Origin: Oricola sp.
GTDB lineage: Bacteria > Pseudomonadota > Alphaproteobacteria > Rhizobiales > Rhizobiaceae
Direction of reading: 5' to 3'
Assembly (NCBI RefSeq): GCF_022763245.1
Contig: NZ_JALEGV010000040.1
Span: 585,069-649,068, forward strand
DNA length: 64,000 nucleotides
Shown here piece by piece: positions 33,674-41,487 of the stretch (positions are counted from its first letter, which is position 1; every line of letters starts with the position of its first letter). Below the pieces are notes generated by a model. It made no database searches and was not told the origin of the DNA. It saw only the letters and a program-made list of their open reading frames with translations. The position numbers and the translations under genes were made by a program.

Positions 33674-34201
33674 ATGCGCGCGCTGCGGGTCGCCCTCGCC
33701 CTGCTCGCGCTGACCACCGGCGCCGTCCGCGCGGACGGCGTCTTCGCGCCGGTGGAGCCGCGACCGGCGGCGAGCGCCGATGTCGAGATCGTCAACTCCA
33801 TCGGCAAGACGCATGTCCTCGCCGATTTCCTGCCGGTCGGCGAAGCGGCGATCCTGCATTTCTGGGCGACGTGGTGCGGGCCGTGCCGCGAGGAGTTGCC
33901 GGGGCTCGCATCCTATGCGCAGGCGCTGTCCGACGACGGGCTGCGCGACCGGCTGATCGTCATCGCGGTGGAACCCTCACCGCGCGAAAAGATCGACCGT
34001 TTCCTCGACGATCTCGGCCTGGCGGGTTTCGTTACGCTGCAGGATCGCAAGAACCGCTCCGGCCCGCTGTTCGGCCTGTTCGGCATGCCGGCGACGATCC
34101 TGCTCGACGCCGAAGGGCGCGTGGTGGGCCAGCATTCGGGACCGCTCGACTGGGACGACGCGGCGATCCGCACGGAACTGGCCGCCCATCTGGACGGCTG
34201 A
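33674..34201 (+). CDS. TlpA-like periplasmic thiol-disulfide protein
   Basis: Thioredoxin-fold protein of the TlpA/ResA type, 175 residues. A signal peptide (cleavage after AVRA near residue 20) directs it to the periplasm. The active site is WCGPC (67-71) in FWATWCGPCREELPGLASYA, with the cis-Pro loop GMPATILLDAEGRVVG. Probably a reductant in cytochrome c maturation or metal insertion. It is tightly coupled to the MFS gene (two-base gap) and convergent with the His-rich metal protein. Confidence 0.9.
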   Translation: MRALRVALALLALTTGAVRADGVFAPVEPRPAASADVEIVNSIGKTHVLADFLPVGEAAILHFWATWCGPCREELPGLASYAQALSDDGLRDRLIVIAVEPSPREKIDRFLDDLGLAGFVTLQDRKNRSGPLFGLFGMPATILLDAEGRVVGQHSGPLDWDDAAIRTELAAHLDG

Positions 34202-34222
34202 TCCCCGGCTTGCGACCTCGCC

Positions 34223-34801
34223 TCAGTGCTGATGGCCGACGTGGCTGTGGTTGCGTGCGTCGGCGTCTTCGACCTGGAAGAACATCTCGATGTGCCCGAA
34301 ATCGAACTCGATTTCGATCAGGTGCTCCTCTCCCTTCGCCAGCGGCCCGTGCAGGCCGTCGAGGCGCAGCGCGAGGCCGTTCGGGGCGAGCGTCATCTCG
34401 GTGCCGGCCTTGATCGGCACCGGCGGCAGGACGACATAATCCGGCTCGCCGTCCTTCAACTGGAAACCGACCAGCTCGACCGTGTCGGCGATCTCCGCTT
34501 CGCCGCCGGTGATGGCGATGTCGTGATCGGACATGTTGTCGATGTCGACGAAGACGAGCGCGCTGCGGCCCGAAGTCGCGCGGGTCCAGGCATGCAGGGT
34601 GCGGACGCCGTCGGCCTCGCCTTCGTGGTGCGAATGGTCGCCCTCGTCGTGATCGTGGTCTTCGGCGTGTTCGCCTTCCTCGTGATCGTGGTCGTGCTCC
34701 GCTTCGGAATGCGCCGCGTCCTCGGCGTGCGCGTGATGCACGGAGACAGGCTGCAGAAGATAGATCGATGTTGCCAGAACGGCAGCCAGAGCGCGGATCA
34801 T
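34223..34801 (-). CDS. His-rich PCuAC-like periplasmic metal-binding protein
   Basis: Likely periplasmic metal carrier, 192 residues. Signal peptide to about residue 26, then a His/Glu/Asp-rich stretch at about 22-63 (EHDHDHEEGEHAEDHDHDEG) that should bind zinc or copper loosely. The C-terminal domain (about 64-180) looks like PCuAC (DUF461): HAWTRAT, VDIDNMSDHDIAITGG, LPPVPIKAGTEMTLAPNGLA and LDGLHGPLAKGE. The Met/His pairs of copper PCuAC are only partly kept. It ends ADARNHSHVGHQH, a second His cluster. It follows the ABC permease and may be the product handled by that system. Confidence 0.75.
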   Translation of the reverse strand: MIRALAAVLATSIYLLQPVSVHHAHAEDAAHSEAEHDHDHEEGEHAEDHDHDEGDHSHHEGEADGVRTLHAWTRATSGRSALVFVDIDNMSDHDIAITGGEAEIADTVELVGFQLKDGEPDYVVLPPVPIKAGTEMTLAPNGLALRLDGLHGPLAKGEEHLIEIEFDFGHIEMFFQVEDADARNHSHVGHQH

Positions 34802-34826
34802 GGGAAGCCCCTTCGATGTAATGTTG

Positions 34827-36149
34827 TTACGCCCGCAGGTCTGTAATGATGTTCCGTGACAGCGCCATGAAGGCCGGCGTCAGGGCGAGGAGAACCGTGA
34901 GGCTGACGAAGCCGGCGACGAGGTGGAATTCCGGCCAGCCCAGCGTTGCGGTTACGAGAATGTCGGTGCGCGCGGTGACGACCCGTGAAATCGCGCCGAC
35001 GGCGGCGAAGCCGACGCCGATGCCGGCAAGCGCGCCGGCGCCGATCAGGGCTGCGGCATAGGACCAGACGACGGAGAAGACGAAGCGGTCGGGCGCGCCG
35101 AGCGCGCGCAGCAGCGCCAGCCGGCGGGCATAGAGCCGGGTGAGAACGACGAGCCCCGCCAGAACGCCGGCGGTCACCAGCACCTGGGTCAGCACGGCCA
35201 TGACGCTCATGACCTGGCGGATGTCGCCGAGCATCGAATGCAGGCCCGCGAGGACCGCGCCCGGAAAGAAGGCCATCGTCTTCTCGGTGGTGAATTCGGA
35301 GCGCAGCGCGTAATTCGCCCAGAGCTGTTCGGCGCGCACCAGCACCGCCGGCGTGCCTGGGAAATAGTCCGCGTCGAAGGGCGGACCGATCTGGCCGGCG
35401 CGCTCCGGCGCATGGCCGCTCGCCAGCCCGTGCACGGCCCAGACCCCTTCAACCGGCACGAGGAGCGCCTTGTCCCAGGGGCTTCCTGTCAGATCCATCT
35501 TGCCGACGACGGTGATGCCGTAGCCCTCATGGGCGTCGTGCTCGGCTGCGTCGCCGACGCCATGGGCCGGCGTGAAGGTGTCGCCGACGGAGAGCGGCAC
35601 CCGGGCGCCGGCCACGGCCTCCTCCAGCCCGGCGAACATGCGGCCCTGCTTCAACTCGCCGGCCAGATGGGTGACGAATTGCTGAGTGGTGCCGATCACC
35701 GGCGACGCCTCGTAGCTGTCGCCATAGGCAATCGGTGCGGCCAGCGAGACGTTTTCGTGGTTCTCGATCGTCGCATAGGTGGGGCCGTCGATCAGCGGCA
35801 CGTCGACCGGCTGCAGATAGACCGCGGCCATCAGCATCTGCACTTCCGAGCCGGGCGCGGCGACGACGAGATCGAACTTCTCGGCCGCCCGCGCCGTGCC
35901 CTTGCGAAGGCCGCGTTCCTGGGCGATCAGCCCGACGCCGATGCCGACCGAGATCGCGATCAGGGCGATGAAGAGGGCGTTGGTCCAGCGATAGCGCCAC
36001 ATCATCGCGCGCACGAGGCCGAAGGGCCGATAGCCGCGGGTGACGATCAGGCCCGTCACGAGCGCCGGGAGCAGCAGGACGACGAACCAGATCGCGTCCT
36101 GCGCATCCGCCGGCAGGCCCTGCCAGGCCTCGGAAAGCGCGCTCGGCAC
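34827..36149 (-). CDS. FtsX/MacB-type ABC permease
   Basis: Membrane subunit of a type VII (FtsX/MacB-like) ABC system, 440 residues. Two N-terminal hydrophobic segments (about 17-38 and 53-72) precede a large periplasmic domain (about 80-295). Three C-terminal segments follow (about 305-330, 350-385, 405-435; VWSYAAALIGAGALAGIGVG). The periplasmic domain contains a His-bearing loop (AAEHDAHEG), consistent with a metal partner. The start is GTG at 36149 with GGAGG seven bases upstream, just after the ATPase stop. Such systems drive extrusion or mechanical work rather than classical uptake. Confidence 0.83.
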   Translation of the reverse strand: MPSALSEAWQGLPADAQDAIWFVVLLLPALVTGLIVTRGYRPFGLVRAMMWRYRWTNALFIALIAISVGIGVGLIAQERGLRKGTARAAEKFDLVVAAPGSEVQMLMAAVYLQPVDVPLIDGPTYATIENHENVSLAAPIAYGDSYEASPVIGTTQQFVTHLAGELKQGRMFAGLEEAVAGARVPLSVGDTFTPAHGVGDAAEHDAHEGYGITVVGKMDLTGSPWDKALLVPVEGVWAVHGLASGHAPERAGQIGPPFDADYFPGTPAVLVRAEQLWANYALRSEFTTEKTMAFFPGAVLAGLHSMLGDIRQVMSVMAVLTQVLVTAGVLAGLVVLTRLYARRLALLRALGAPDRFVFSVVWSYAAALIGAGALAGIGVGFAAVGAISRVVTARTDILVTATLGWPEFHLVAGFVSLTVLLALTPAFMALSRNIITDLRA

Positions 36150-36151
36150 GG

Positions 36152-36826
36152 TCAGGCCTCCCCTGTCCAGCGGCCGTCGACGATGTCGATGACCCGGTCC
36201 ATGCGCTCATGCAAGGCCGCGTCGTGGCTGACGGCGATCAGCGTCTTGCCGCGCGAGGCGGCGAGATCGGCAAGATCTTCGATCAGCCTGTCGGCGGCGG
36301 TACGGTCGAGGCTCGCGGTCGGCTCGTCGGCGAGGATGATCGGCGGATCGCCGGCCAGCGCGCGCGACACCGCGACCCGCTGGCGTTCGCCGCCGGAAAA
36401 GGTGTCGACGGCGCGCTCGTTGTGATCGCCGAGGCCGAGCCGGGCCAGCATGTCCGCGGCCCCGCCGGTGATGCGCTCACGCTCCGACCGCGACGCGTAG
36501 GAAGCCGCCAATGCCGCGTTGCCGAGCGCCGGCAGTTCCTCGAACAGAAGGAAATCCTGGAAGATCATGCCGACGCGCTCGCGGCGGAAGCGCGCGCGTT
36601 CGGCCGCGCTGCGCGCGGAGATCGCCTCTTCGCCCCATGTGACCGATCCCGCCTTCAGGCCGATCAGGCCCGCGATCGCGTAGAGGAACGTGGATTTGCC
36701 GGCCCCGGACGGGCCCCGCACGCCGATGCGGCTGCCGGCCTCGATGTCGAGCGCGCCGATGCGCAGGAGTTCACGCCCGCGGTCGCCTTCGACGACGAGG
36801 TCGCGCACCGACAGTGCCAGCCCCAT
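36152..36826 (-). CDS. ABC transporter ATPase (LolD/MacB type)
   Basis: Nucleotide-binding subunit for the adjacent permease, 224 residues. Walker A is GPSGAGKST (38-46), the signature is FSGGERQRVAVSRAL, and Walker B is IILADEPTASLD; the switch His is in IAVSHD. The ATG at 36826 is part of a TGATG overlap with the end of a 122-bp repeat unit, so expression may depend on translation through the repeats. Confidence 0.93.
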   Translation of the reverse strand: MGLALSVRDLVVEGDRGRELLRIGALDIEAGSRIGVRGPSGAGKSTFLYAIAGLIGLKAGSVTWGEEAISARSAAERARFRRERVGMIFQDFLLFEELPALGNAALAASYASRSERERITGGAADMLARLGLGDHNERAVDTFSGGERQRVAVSRALAGDPPIILADEPTASLDRTAADRLIEDLADLAASRGKTLIAVSHDAALHERMDRVIDIVDGRWTGEA

Positions 36827-36948
36827 CAGGCGAATCCCTTTTGCGATCTCACGGCGAAGCCTCGCTCCGCTCGGGCCTGCGATGGCGCGCGCTCACCGCG
36901 CGACGTCCGGTCGGGCTTGCGAACCTCGCGGTTCGTGGAATCGCGCAT
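36826..36948 (-). CDS. 40-residue repeat-encoded peptide ORF (second unit)
   Basis: ATG at 36948, stop sharing a base with the ATPase ATG (TGATG). The basic peptide begins MRDSTNREVRKPDRTSRG and ends RSQKGFA. It differs from the peptide of the first unit at six of 40 positions. It has no membrane segment or known motif. It may be translated simply to couple the flanking genes; a real protein function is doubtful. Confidence 0.35.
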   Translation of the reverse strand: MRDSTNREVRKPDRTSRGERAPSQARAERGFAVRSQKGFA

Positions 36949-37070
36949 CAGCAGAATCCCTTTTCAGATCTCACGGCGAAGCCTCGCTCCGCTCGGGCCT
37001 GCCATGGCGCGCGCTCTCCGCGCGACGCCCCGTCGGGCTTGCGAACCTCGCGGTTCGTCGAGACGCGCAT
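36948..37070 (-). CDS. 40-residue repeat-encoded peptide ORF (first unit)
   Basis: ATG at 37070 overlaps the stop of the preceding gene (TGATG); its own stop overlaps the ATG of the second unit. The peptide begins MRVSTNREVRKPDGASRG and ends RSEKGFC. Nine Arg and three Lys make it strongly basic. Likely a by-product of a repeat element that keeps translational coupling. Confidence 0.35.
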   Translation of the reverse strand: MRVSTNREVRKPDGASRGERAPWQARAERGFAVRSEKGFC

Positions 37071-37495
37071 CAGCCCCTCGCGACCGTCGAATCGACCAGC
37101 CGCACACGGCTGACGAAGCCGAGTTCGGGATCGGTGTAGGTGCCGAGCGCGAGTTCGCCCGAAGTGACGATGCGCACGTTGAAGGGGACGGTCCTCAGGG
37201 TGCGTTTCGTGTAGACGGCGAGAATGTCGTTCGGCCATTCCGCCTCGGTCTCGCAGAACGGGCAGACGGCCATCGGCCTCTTGGTCAGCACGAAGAAATT
37301 CGAATCCGCCTTCAGCGGCGGCGCCATGAAGCCCTGGACGGAGATGCGCCGACCCTCCATGGATTTCGCGTAGTCGGAGAAGGACAGGTCCTTGTTGTAG
37401 AGATCGCGCATGCGCACCACCTCGTCATCCTGCGCGAATGCGCGCGGCGCGAAGCCCGTGGCGAGACCCGCGATGAGAAAGGTTCTCCGGTCCAT
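37070..37495 (-). CDS. Periplasmic C-x2-C protein (DUF3299-like)
   Basis: 141-residue exported protein. The leader is MDRRTFLIAGLATGFAPRAF then A|Q, with a twin Arg but no full Tat consensus. The core reads SVQGFMAPPLKADSNFFVL and PMAVCPFCETEAEWP, with a CPFC pair that could bind metal. This layout resembles DUF3299 proteins found beside similar ABC operons, but the match is distant. The start at 37495 has GGAGG five bases upstream. First gene of the minus-strand ABC cluster, separated from the ATPase by the tandem repeats. Confidence 0.68.
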   Translation of the reverse strand: MDRRTFLIAGLATGFAPRAFAQDDEVVRMRDLYNKDLSFSDYAKSMEGRRISVQGFMAPPLKADSNFFVLTKRPMAVCPFCETEAEWPNDILAVYTKRTLRTVPFNVRIVTSGELALGTYTDPELGFVSRVRLVDSTVARG

Positions 37496-37551
37496 TCCTG
37501 CCTCCGTTGAGAGCGTCATCCCGACCGTGAAACTATGCCGGGCGGATGACG

Positions 37552-37583
37552 AAAAGAAGAAAGGCCCGCGGATCGCGGGCCTT
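37552..37583 (-). terminator. Intrinsic terminator after phoA
   Basis: AAGGCCCGC-GGATC-GCGGGCCTT forms a perfect 9-bp stem. On the minus strand it is followed by TCTTCTTTTC. It lies about 22 bases after the phoA stop and should separate phoA from the ABC cluster, unless read-through occurs. Confidence 0.8.
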
Positions 37584-37604
37584 TCGCATGCGGCAATGCG
37601 CCGC

Positions 37605-39092
37605 TTACTCGGCCGTCACGGCGTGATGCATCACGTGGAAGATCACGTTCTGCTCAAGCGTGCCGGTCAGCAGATGCGCCCACGGACCTTTGGCGAAAGA
37701 GACGACATCCTCACCCGAGTGGGTTTCGGAGGACATCGGGATCAGGGCCTGCTGCAGGTATTCCGGATCGGTTGCGGCGTCCTCGTCGAGGGCCGGACGC
37801 GTGCCGAAATAGGAACCGTCAGACTGCTCCGTCATCACCGAACCGGCGCCGTTCAGGTAACCGATGACGGTGTAGGGCTTGCCGTCGGCGCCGAGCAGCG
37901 GCTCGCCGGAATGCTCGGTCTGGCCGGCCTTGATGCCCATGCAGAGGCCGAGAATGTTGGAGCCACGGCCGCAATAGCCGTTGAAGGCGATGGCGTGTTC
38001 GTGGTCGGCGGTGACGATGATGAGGGTGTCCTCGTCATCGGTCAGTTCGTCGGCCAGAGCGACAGCCTGCGTGAACTCCTGACCGTCGGTCAGGGTGCGG
38101 TAGGCGTTGCCGGCATGGTTGGCGTGGTCGACGCGGCCCGATTCGATCTCGAGGTAGAAACCTTCGCCGTTCTTGCTCAGGTGCTCGATGGCGGCCTTGG
38201 TCAGGTCGGTCAGGGACGGCTCGTCGTCGTCGGCGCGGTCATACTCGTACTTCATGTGGCTGTCTTCGAACAGGCCAAGCACCGGGGCGGAGCCGTCGAG
38301 GTTCAGCGCGTTGAAGGACGCGGTGTTGTAGGCATACTGCATGCCGGCGGCCTGGGCTTCCTCGATGAGGTTGCGGCCGTCGATGCGGCGACCCTTGCCG
38401 CCATCCATGGTCTCGACGTCCTTCGGAGCGAAGTAGCGCGAGCCGCCGCCGAAGACGAGATCGACGGTACCGGCAGACATGGCGTCGAACAGCTGCTGGG
38501 CGATGTCGGTGCAGCCTTCCGGCGCTTCGCCTTCCCAGTTGCGGTCAGCGGTCTTGGCGTAGACGGCGGCCGGGGTGGCGTGGGTGATGCGGGCGGTCGA
38601 GACGATGCCGACGGACTTGCCCATGCCGGTGACGATTTCGGAGAAGGTCGTCAGCTTGTTGCCTTCCTCGGAGGCGCAATCCTTGTTCACGCCGGCTTCG
38701 GAGAGGTTGATCGTGTTGAAGATCTGCTTGACGCCGGTGTTCATCGAGCCGGCGGTCGGCGCGGAATCCGGGGTCTGGGCGTTGATGTTGTAGGTCTTGA
38801 TCAGCGCGGTGTAGGGATAGCTCTCGTAGGGAAGGACGTTTTCCGAACCCAGCATGCCCTTGGACTGGCCGTCGAACAGGCGGATGGCGTAGTTGGTGCC
38901 GACGCCGTTGCCGTCAGCGACGAACAGGATGACGTTCTTGGCCTTCTTCGTGATCGGCTGGGCGGCGAGCTTTTCCTGGATCAGGGCCTGGGCCGAGGTG
39001 TACCAGTCGCTGGAAGCCTGCGGCAGGTCCTGGGCGAAAGCCGTGGAAGCGGAAAGCGTCGCGACGAGCGCGGCGGTTACGGTCAATTTCAT
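37605..39092 (-). CDS. phoA: Alkaline phosphatase
   Basis: Periplasmic zinc/magnesium phosphomonoesterase, 495 residues. Signal peptide cleaved after STAFA near residue 20. Metal and catalytic residues are D60 (ILFVADGNG), nucleophile S110 (PDSAPTAGS), ESGRVDHANHAGN, and ADHEHAI in the C-terminal half. A late SSETHSGEDVVSFAKGPWAH gives the last His ligand. The ATG at 39092 is set by the signal peptide. The upstream region has a Zur-like dyad but no complete PhoB box. Confidence 0.95.
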   Translation of the reverse strand: MKLTVTAALVATLSASTAFAQDLPQASSDWYTSAQALIQEKLAAQPITKKAKNVILFVADGNGVGTNYAIRLFDGQSKGMLGSENVLPYESYPYTALIKTYNINAQTPDSAPTAGSMNTGVKQIFNTINLSEAGVNKDCASEEGNKLTTFSEIVTGMGKSVGIVSTARITHATPAAVYAKTADRNWEGEAPEGCTDIAQQLFDAMSAGTVDLVFGGGSRYFAPKDVETMDGGKGRRIDGRNLIEEAQAAGMQYAYNTASFNALNLDGSAPVLGLFEDSHMKYEYDRADDDEPSLTDLTKAAIEHLSKNGEGFYLEIESGRVDHANHAGNAYRTLTDGQEFTQAVALADELTDDEDTLIIVTADHEHAIAFNGYCGRGSNILGLCMGIKAGQTEHSGEPLLGADGKPYTVIGYLNGAGSVMTEQSDGSYFGTRPALDEDAATDPEYLQQALIPMSSETHSGEDVVSFAKGPWAHLLTGTLEQNVIFHVMHHAVTAE

Positions 39093-39195
39093 GGAGTGTC
39101 TCCCTCTGTCACCGTGACGGTTGTCGTCGCCGGCGTGGTATCCCCGCTCCATGACAGAACGATAACGGGAGGGTGCAAAACATCGCCAAATCAAT

Positions 39196-39212
39196 ATGTT
39201 ACGATATAACAT
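39196..39212. promoter_or_regulatory. Zur-like dyad upstream of phoA
   Basis: ATGTTA-CGATA-TAACAT: perfect 6-bp arms with a 5-base centre. The E. coli Zur box, as I remember it, has the same arms and spacing (ATGTTA-TANTA-TAACAT). It lies 104 bases before the phoA start, between phoA and the thioesterase stop, in an AT-rich patch that can hold a promoter. Confidence 0.45.
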
Positions 39213-39260
39213 TACTCCGTGACGTGATGACACTCCGGGGTGCAGGCGTGGCGGCGCGGC

Positions 39261-39794
39261 TCACGCGCCCCGGGCGGGAAAGATCGAGCAGGTCTCCGTG
39301 CCGAATGCCATTAGCCGGCCGCGGCTGTCGGTGACGCGGCATTCCGAGACGCCGATGGTGCGGCCGCGACTGACGATCTTCGCCTCGCAGGCGACCTCGC
39401 CGGTTTCGGGCGTGATCGGGCGGATCAGGTTGACCTTGAATTCGGTGGTCGTGAAGGCCTCGCCCTGCTTGAGGACGCTCTGCACGACGCAGGCAAGCGC
39501 GGAATCCATGATCGTCGCCGTCCAGCCGCCATGGATGGTGCCGGCCGGGTTGAGATGCTCTTCCTTCGGCATGCCCCTGAAGACCACCCTGCCCTCGTCG
39601 ACCTCCGACAGCGAAAAGGACAAGGTTTTCGAGATGGGCGGCGCCGGCAACTCGCCGGAGAGCATCTTGCGCAGCATGTCGAGGCCGCTCATCGAGGCAA
39701 GCACCTCGGGTGGCACCGGGCCGTAGCCTCCGGGCGCGCTGTACTCAGCGGAACTCTGTTCGTCAGCCTGCATCGTGTCTTCCGCTTTCGTCAT
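39261..39794 (-). CDS. PaaI-type hotdog-fold thioesterase
   Basis: Acyl-CoA thioesterase of the PaaI/YdiI group, about 177 residues. The hotdog core has HLNPAGTIHGGWTATIMDSA, where the HGG helix contains the catalytic Asp, then FTTTEFKVNLIRPITPETGE and SRGRTIGVSECRVTDSRGRL. Several Met starts are possible (39803, 39794, 39773). 39794 has GAGG nine bases upstream but overlaps the end of recO by 32 bases; 39773 has GGAAG. Substrate unknown. Confidence 0.85.
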   Translation of the reverse strand: MTKAEDTMQADEQSSAEYSAPGGYGPVPPEVLASMSGLDMLRKMLSGELPAPPISKTLSFSLSEVDEGRVVFRGMPKEEHLNPAGTIHGGWTATIMDSALACVVQSVLKQGEAFTTTEFKVNLIRPITPETGEVACEAKIVSRGRTIGVSECRVTDSRGRLMAFGTETCSIFPARGA

Positions 39795-40557
39795 GTCGTT
39801 CATCCTCGTCGATCGGGTTGCCGCCGTCGTCCGCGATCGCACGCCGCACCGCGGCGACGAAGCCGGCCCGCGTGTCGGGCTGCTTCATGCCGCGCGGCTC
39901 GTAGACGTGGCGGTTCAGGAAATGGGCGGTGAGCGCGAAGGCGTCGGCCATCGCCGCCGCGTCGGGCACCACCGAGGGCTGGCCGCCGAGAAAGGGCGGA
40001 AGCGCGAGAAGCTTGTCCTTCCACGGCTCGCCCGCCAGCCGGCTGACGGCGCGGCCGGTCTTCGGCGACACGTAGATGAGGTCGTTGCGCAGCCCCGTCC
40101 CGGCGCAGGCCGACAGGTCCAGGCCGAAGCCCAGTTCCTCCAGCAGGCGCAGTTCGAAACGCACCATCAGCGGCCCGGCGATCTCCGCCTCGCACAGATG
40201 CTCGATGATCACTTCCATGGCGCGGAAGAGTTCGGCGTGGGGATCGCGTTCGGGAAGCAGGCGCAGATGGCTGGCGAGAAGCTGGATGCCGAGAATGCCG
40301 GTCGGCCGGTCCATCAGCCGGGCGGCGGCGAGCGCCAGGGGTTCCACCTGGAACAGGCCAAGATGTTCCTCCAGCCGCGCGCGCCAGGTCAGATCGACCT
40401 CGTTTCCGGGTTGCAGGATCGGTTGCTGACGCCGCGAACGGCCGCCGCGCACCAGCCCCAGATGCCGGCCACGCCTTTCGGTCATCACTTCGAGGATCAG
40501 GCTCGTCTCGCCGTGCCTGCGCGTTCCGATGATGATGCCGCGGTCCCGCCATTCCAT
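39763..40557 (-). CDS. recO: DNA repair protein RecO
   Basis: RecFOR pathway mediator that helps load RecA and anneals single strands. 264 residues. The N-terminal OB fold begins MEWRDRGIIIGTRRHGETSL and includes VRGGRSRRQQPILQPGNEV. The helical C-terminal domain has RFELRLLEELGFGLDLSACA; full zinc-finger Cys are not present, as in many alphaproteobacteria. It follows era after 15 bases, in the usual order. Confidence 0.95.
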   Translation of the reverse strand: MEWRDRGIIIGTRRHGETSLILEVMTERRGRHLGLVRGGRSRRQQPILQPGNEVDLTWRARLEEHLGLFQVEPLALAAARLMDRPTGILGIQLLASHLRLLPERDPHAELFRAMEVIIEHLCEAEIAGPLMVRFELRLLEELGFGLDLSACAGTGLRNDLIYVSPKTGRAVSRLAGEPWKDKLLALPPFLGGQPSVVPDAAAMADAFALTAHFLNRHVYEPRGMKQPDTRAGFVAAVRRAIADDGGNPIDEDERHDESGRHDAG

Positions 40558-40572
40558 GGCGCGGAGATTGCG

Positions 40573-41487
40573 TCACTCGGAGGAAAAGTCCAGCCCCATC
40601 TCGCGGTAGCGCTCGGGATCGTTGCCCCAGTTCTCGCGCACCTTGACGAAGAGAAACAGATGCACCGGCTGTTCGAGGATCTCGCCGATCTCCTTGCGGG
40701 CCAACTGGCCGATCGCCTTGATCGTCTCGCCCTTGTGGCCAAGCACGATCTTCTTCTGGCTGTCGCGCTCGACATAGATCACCTGCTCGATGCGCACCGA
40801 GCCGTCCTTGCGCTCCTCCCATTTCTCCGTCTCGACGGTGGAAGCGTAGGGCAGCTCCTGGTGCAGGCGCAGATAGAGCTTCTCGCGGGTGATCTCGGCG
40901 GCGAGCTGGCGCATCGGCAGGTCGGAGATCTGGTCCTCGGGATAGTACCAGGGCCCTTCCGGCACGACCTCGGCGAGCTTGTTGACGAGGTCCTTGCAGC
41001 CCGAACCGTTGAGCGCGGAGATCATGAAGGTCTCGGCGAATTCGGCGCGCTCGTTCAGCTCCTTCGCCAGTTCGAGAAGCTTCGGCGGATCGATCGTGTC
41101 GACCTTGTTGAGGATCAGCCATTTCGGCTGCCGGATGTTGGCCAGCGCCTCCAGGATGCGCTCCTCGTCCTCGCGCACGCCCTTTCGCGCGTCGATCAGC
41201 ACCAGCACGATGTCGGCGTCGCGGGCGCCCGACCATGCGGTGGTCACCATGGCGCGGTCGAGGCGGCGCTTCGGCGCGAAGACGCCGGGCGTGTCGGTGA
41301 AGACGAGCTGCGTGACGCCGACGGTGTCGATGCCGCGCACCAGGGCGCGCGTCGTCTGCACCTTGTGGCTGACGATCGACACCTTGGCGCCGACGAGCTG
41401 GTTGACGAGCGTCGACTTGCCGGCATTCGGCGCGCCGATCAGCGCGATGAAACCGGACCGGGTCGGAGTGGCGGGCGTGTCAGTCAT
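40573..41487 (-). CDS. era: GTPase Era
   Basis: Ribosome-assembly GTPase binding the 3' end of 16S rRNA. 304 residues. G1 GAPNAGKST (18-26), G3 DTPG, G4 NKVD, and the C-terminal KH domain with KIVLGHKGETIKAIGQLARK are all present. The start at 41487 overlaps the end of rnc by eight bases. Confidence 0.97.
   Translation of the reverse strand: MTDTPATPTRSGFIALIGAPNAGKSTLVNQLVGAKVSIVSHKVQTTRALVRGIDTVGVTQLVFTDTPGVFAPKRRLDRAMVTTAWSGARDADIVLVLIDARKGVREDEERILEALANIRQPKWLILNKVDTIDPPKLLELAKELNERAEFAETFMISALNGSGCKDLVNKLAEVVPEGPWYYPEDQISDLPMRQLAAEITREKLYLRLHQELPYASTVETEKWEERKDGSVRIEQVIYVERDSQKKIVLGHKGETIKAIGQLARKEIGEILEQPVHLFLFVKVRENWGNDPERYREMGLDFSSE

Larger units (their letters stand above)
36826..37070 (-). 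repeat. Two tandem 122-bp palindrome-rich units between operon genes
   Basis: Units are 36827-36948 and 36949-37070; by my alignment they differ at 12 of 122 bases. Each contains hairpins such as CGAACC-TCGC-GGTTCG, GCGA-AGCC-TCGC and CGCGCG dyads, like the intergenic mosaic elements known in Rhizobiales. They begin exactly at the stop of the C-x2-C protein gene and end exactly at the ATPase start. Each unit edge carries CTGATG, so three TGATG stop/start overlaps are formed. Confidence 0.85.

Noticed and set aside
39093..39160. PhoB box before phoA
   Set aside because: Only isolated half-like CTGTCA sequences occur; the required pair of 7-mers at 11-base spacing is missing.
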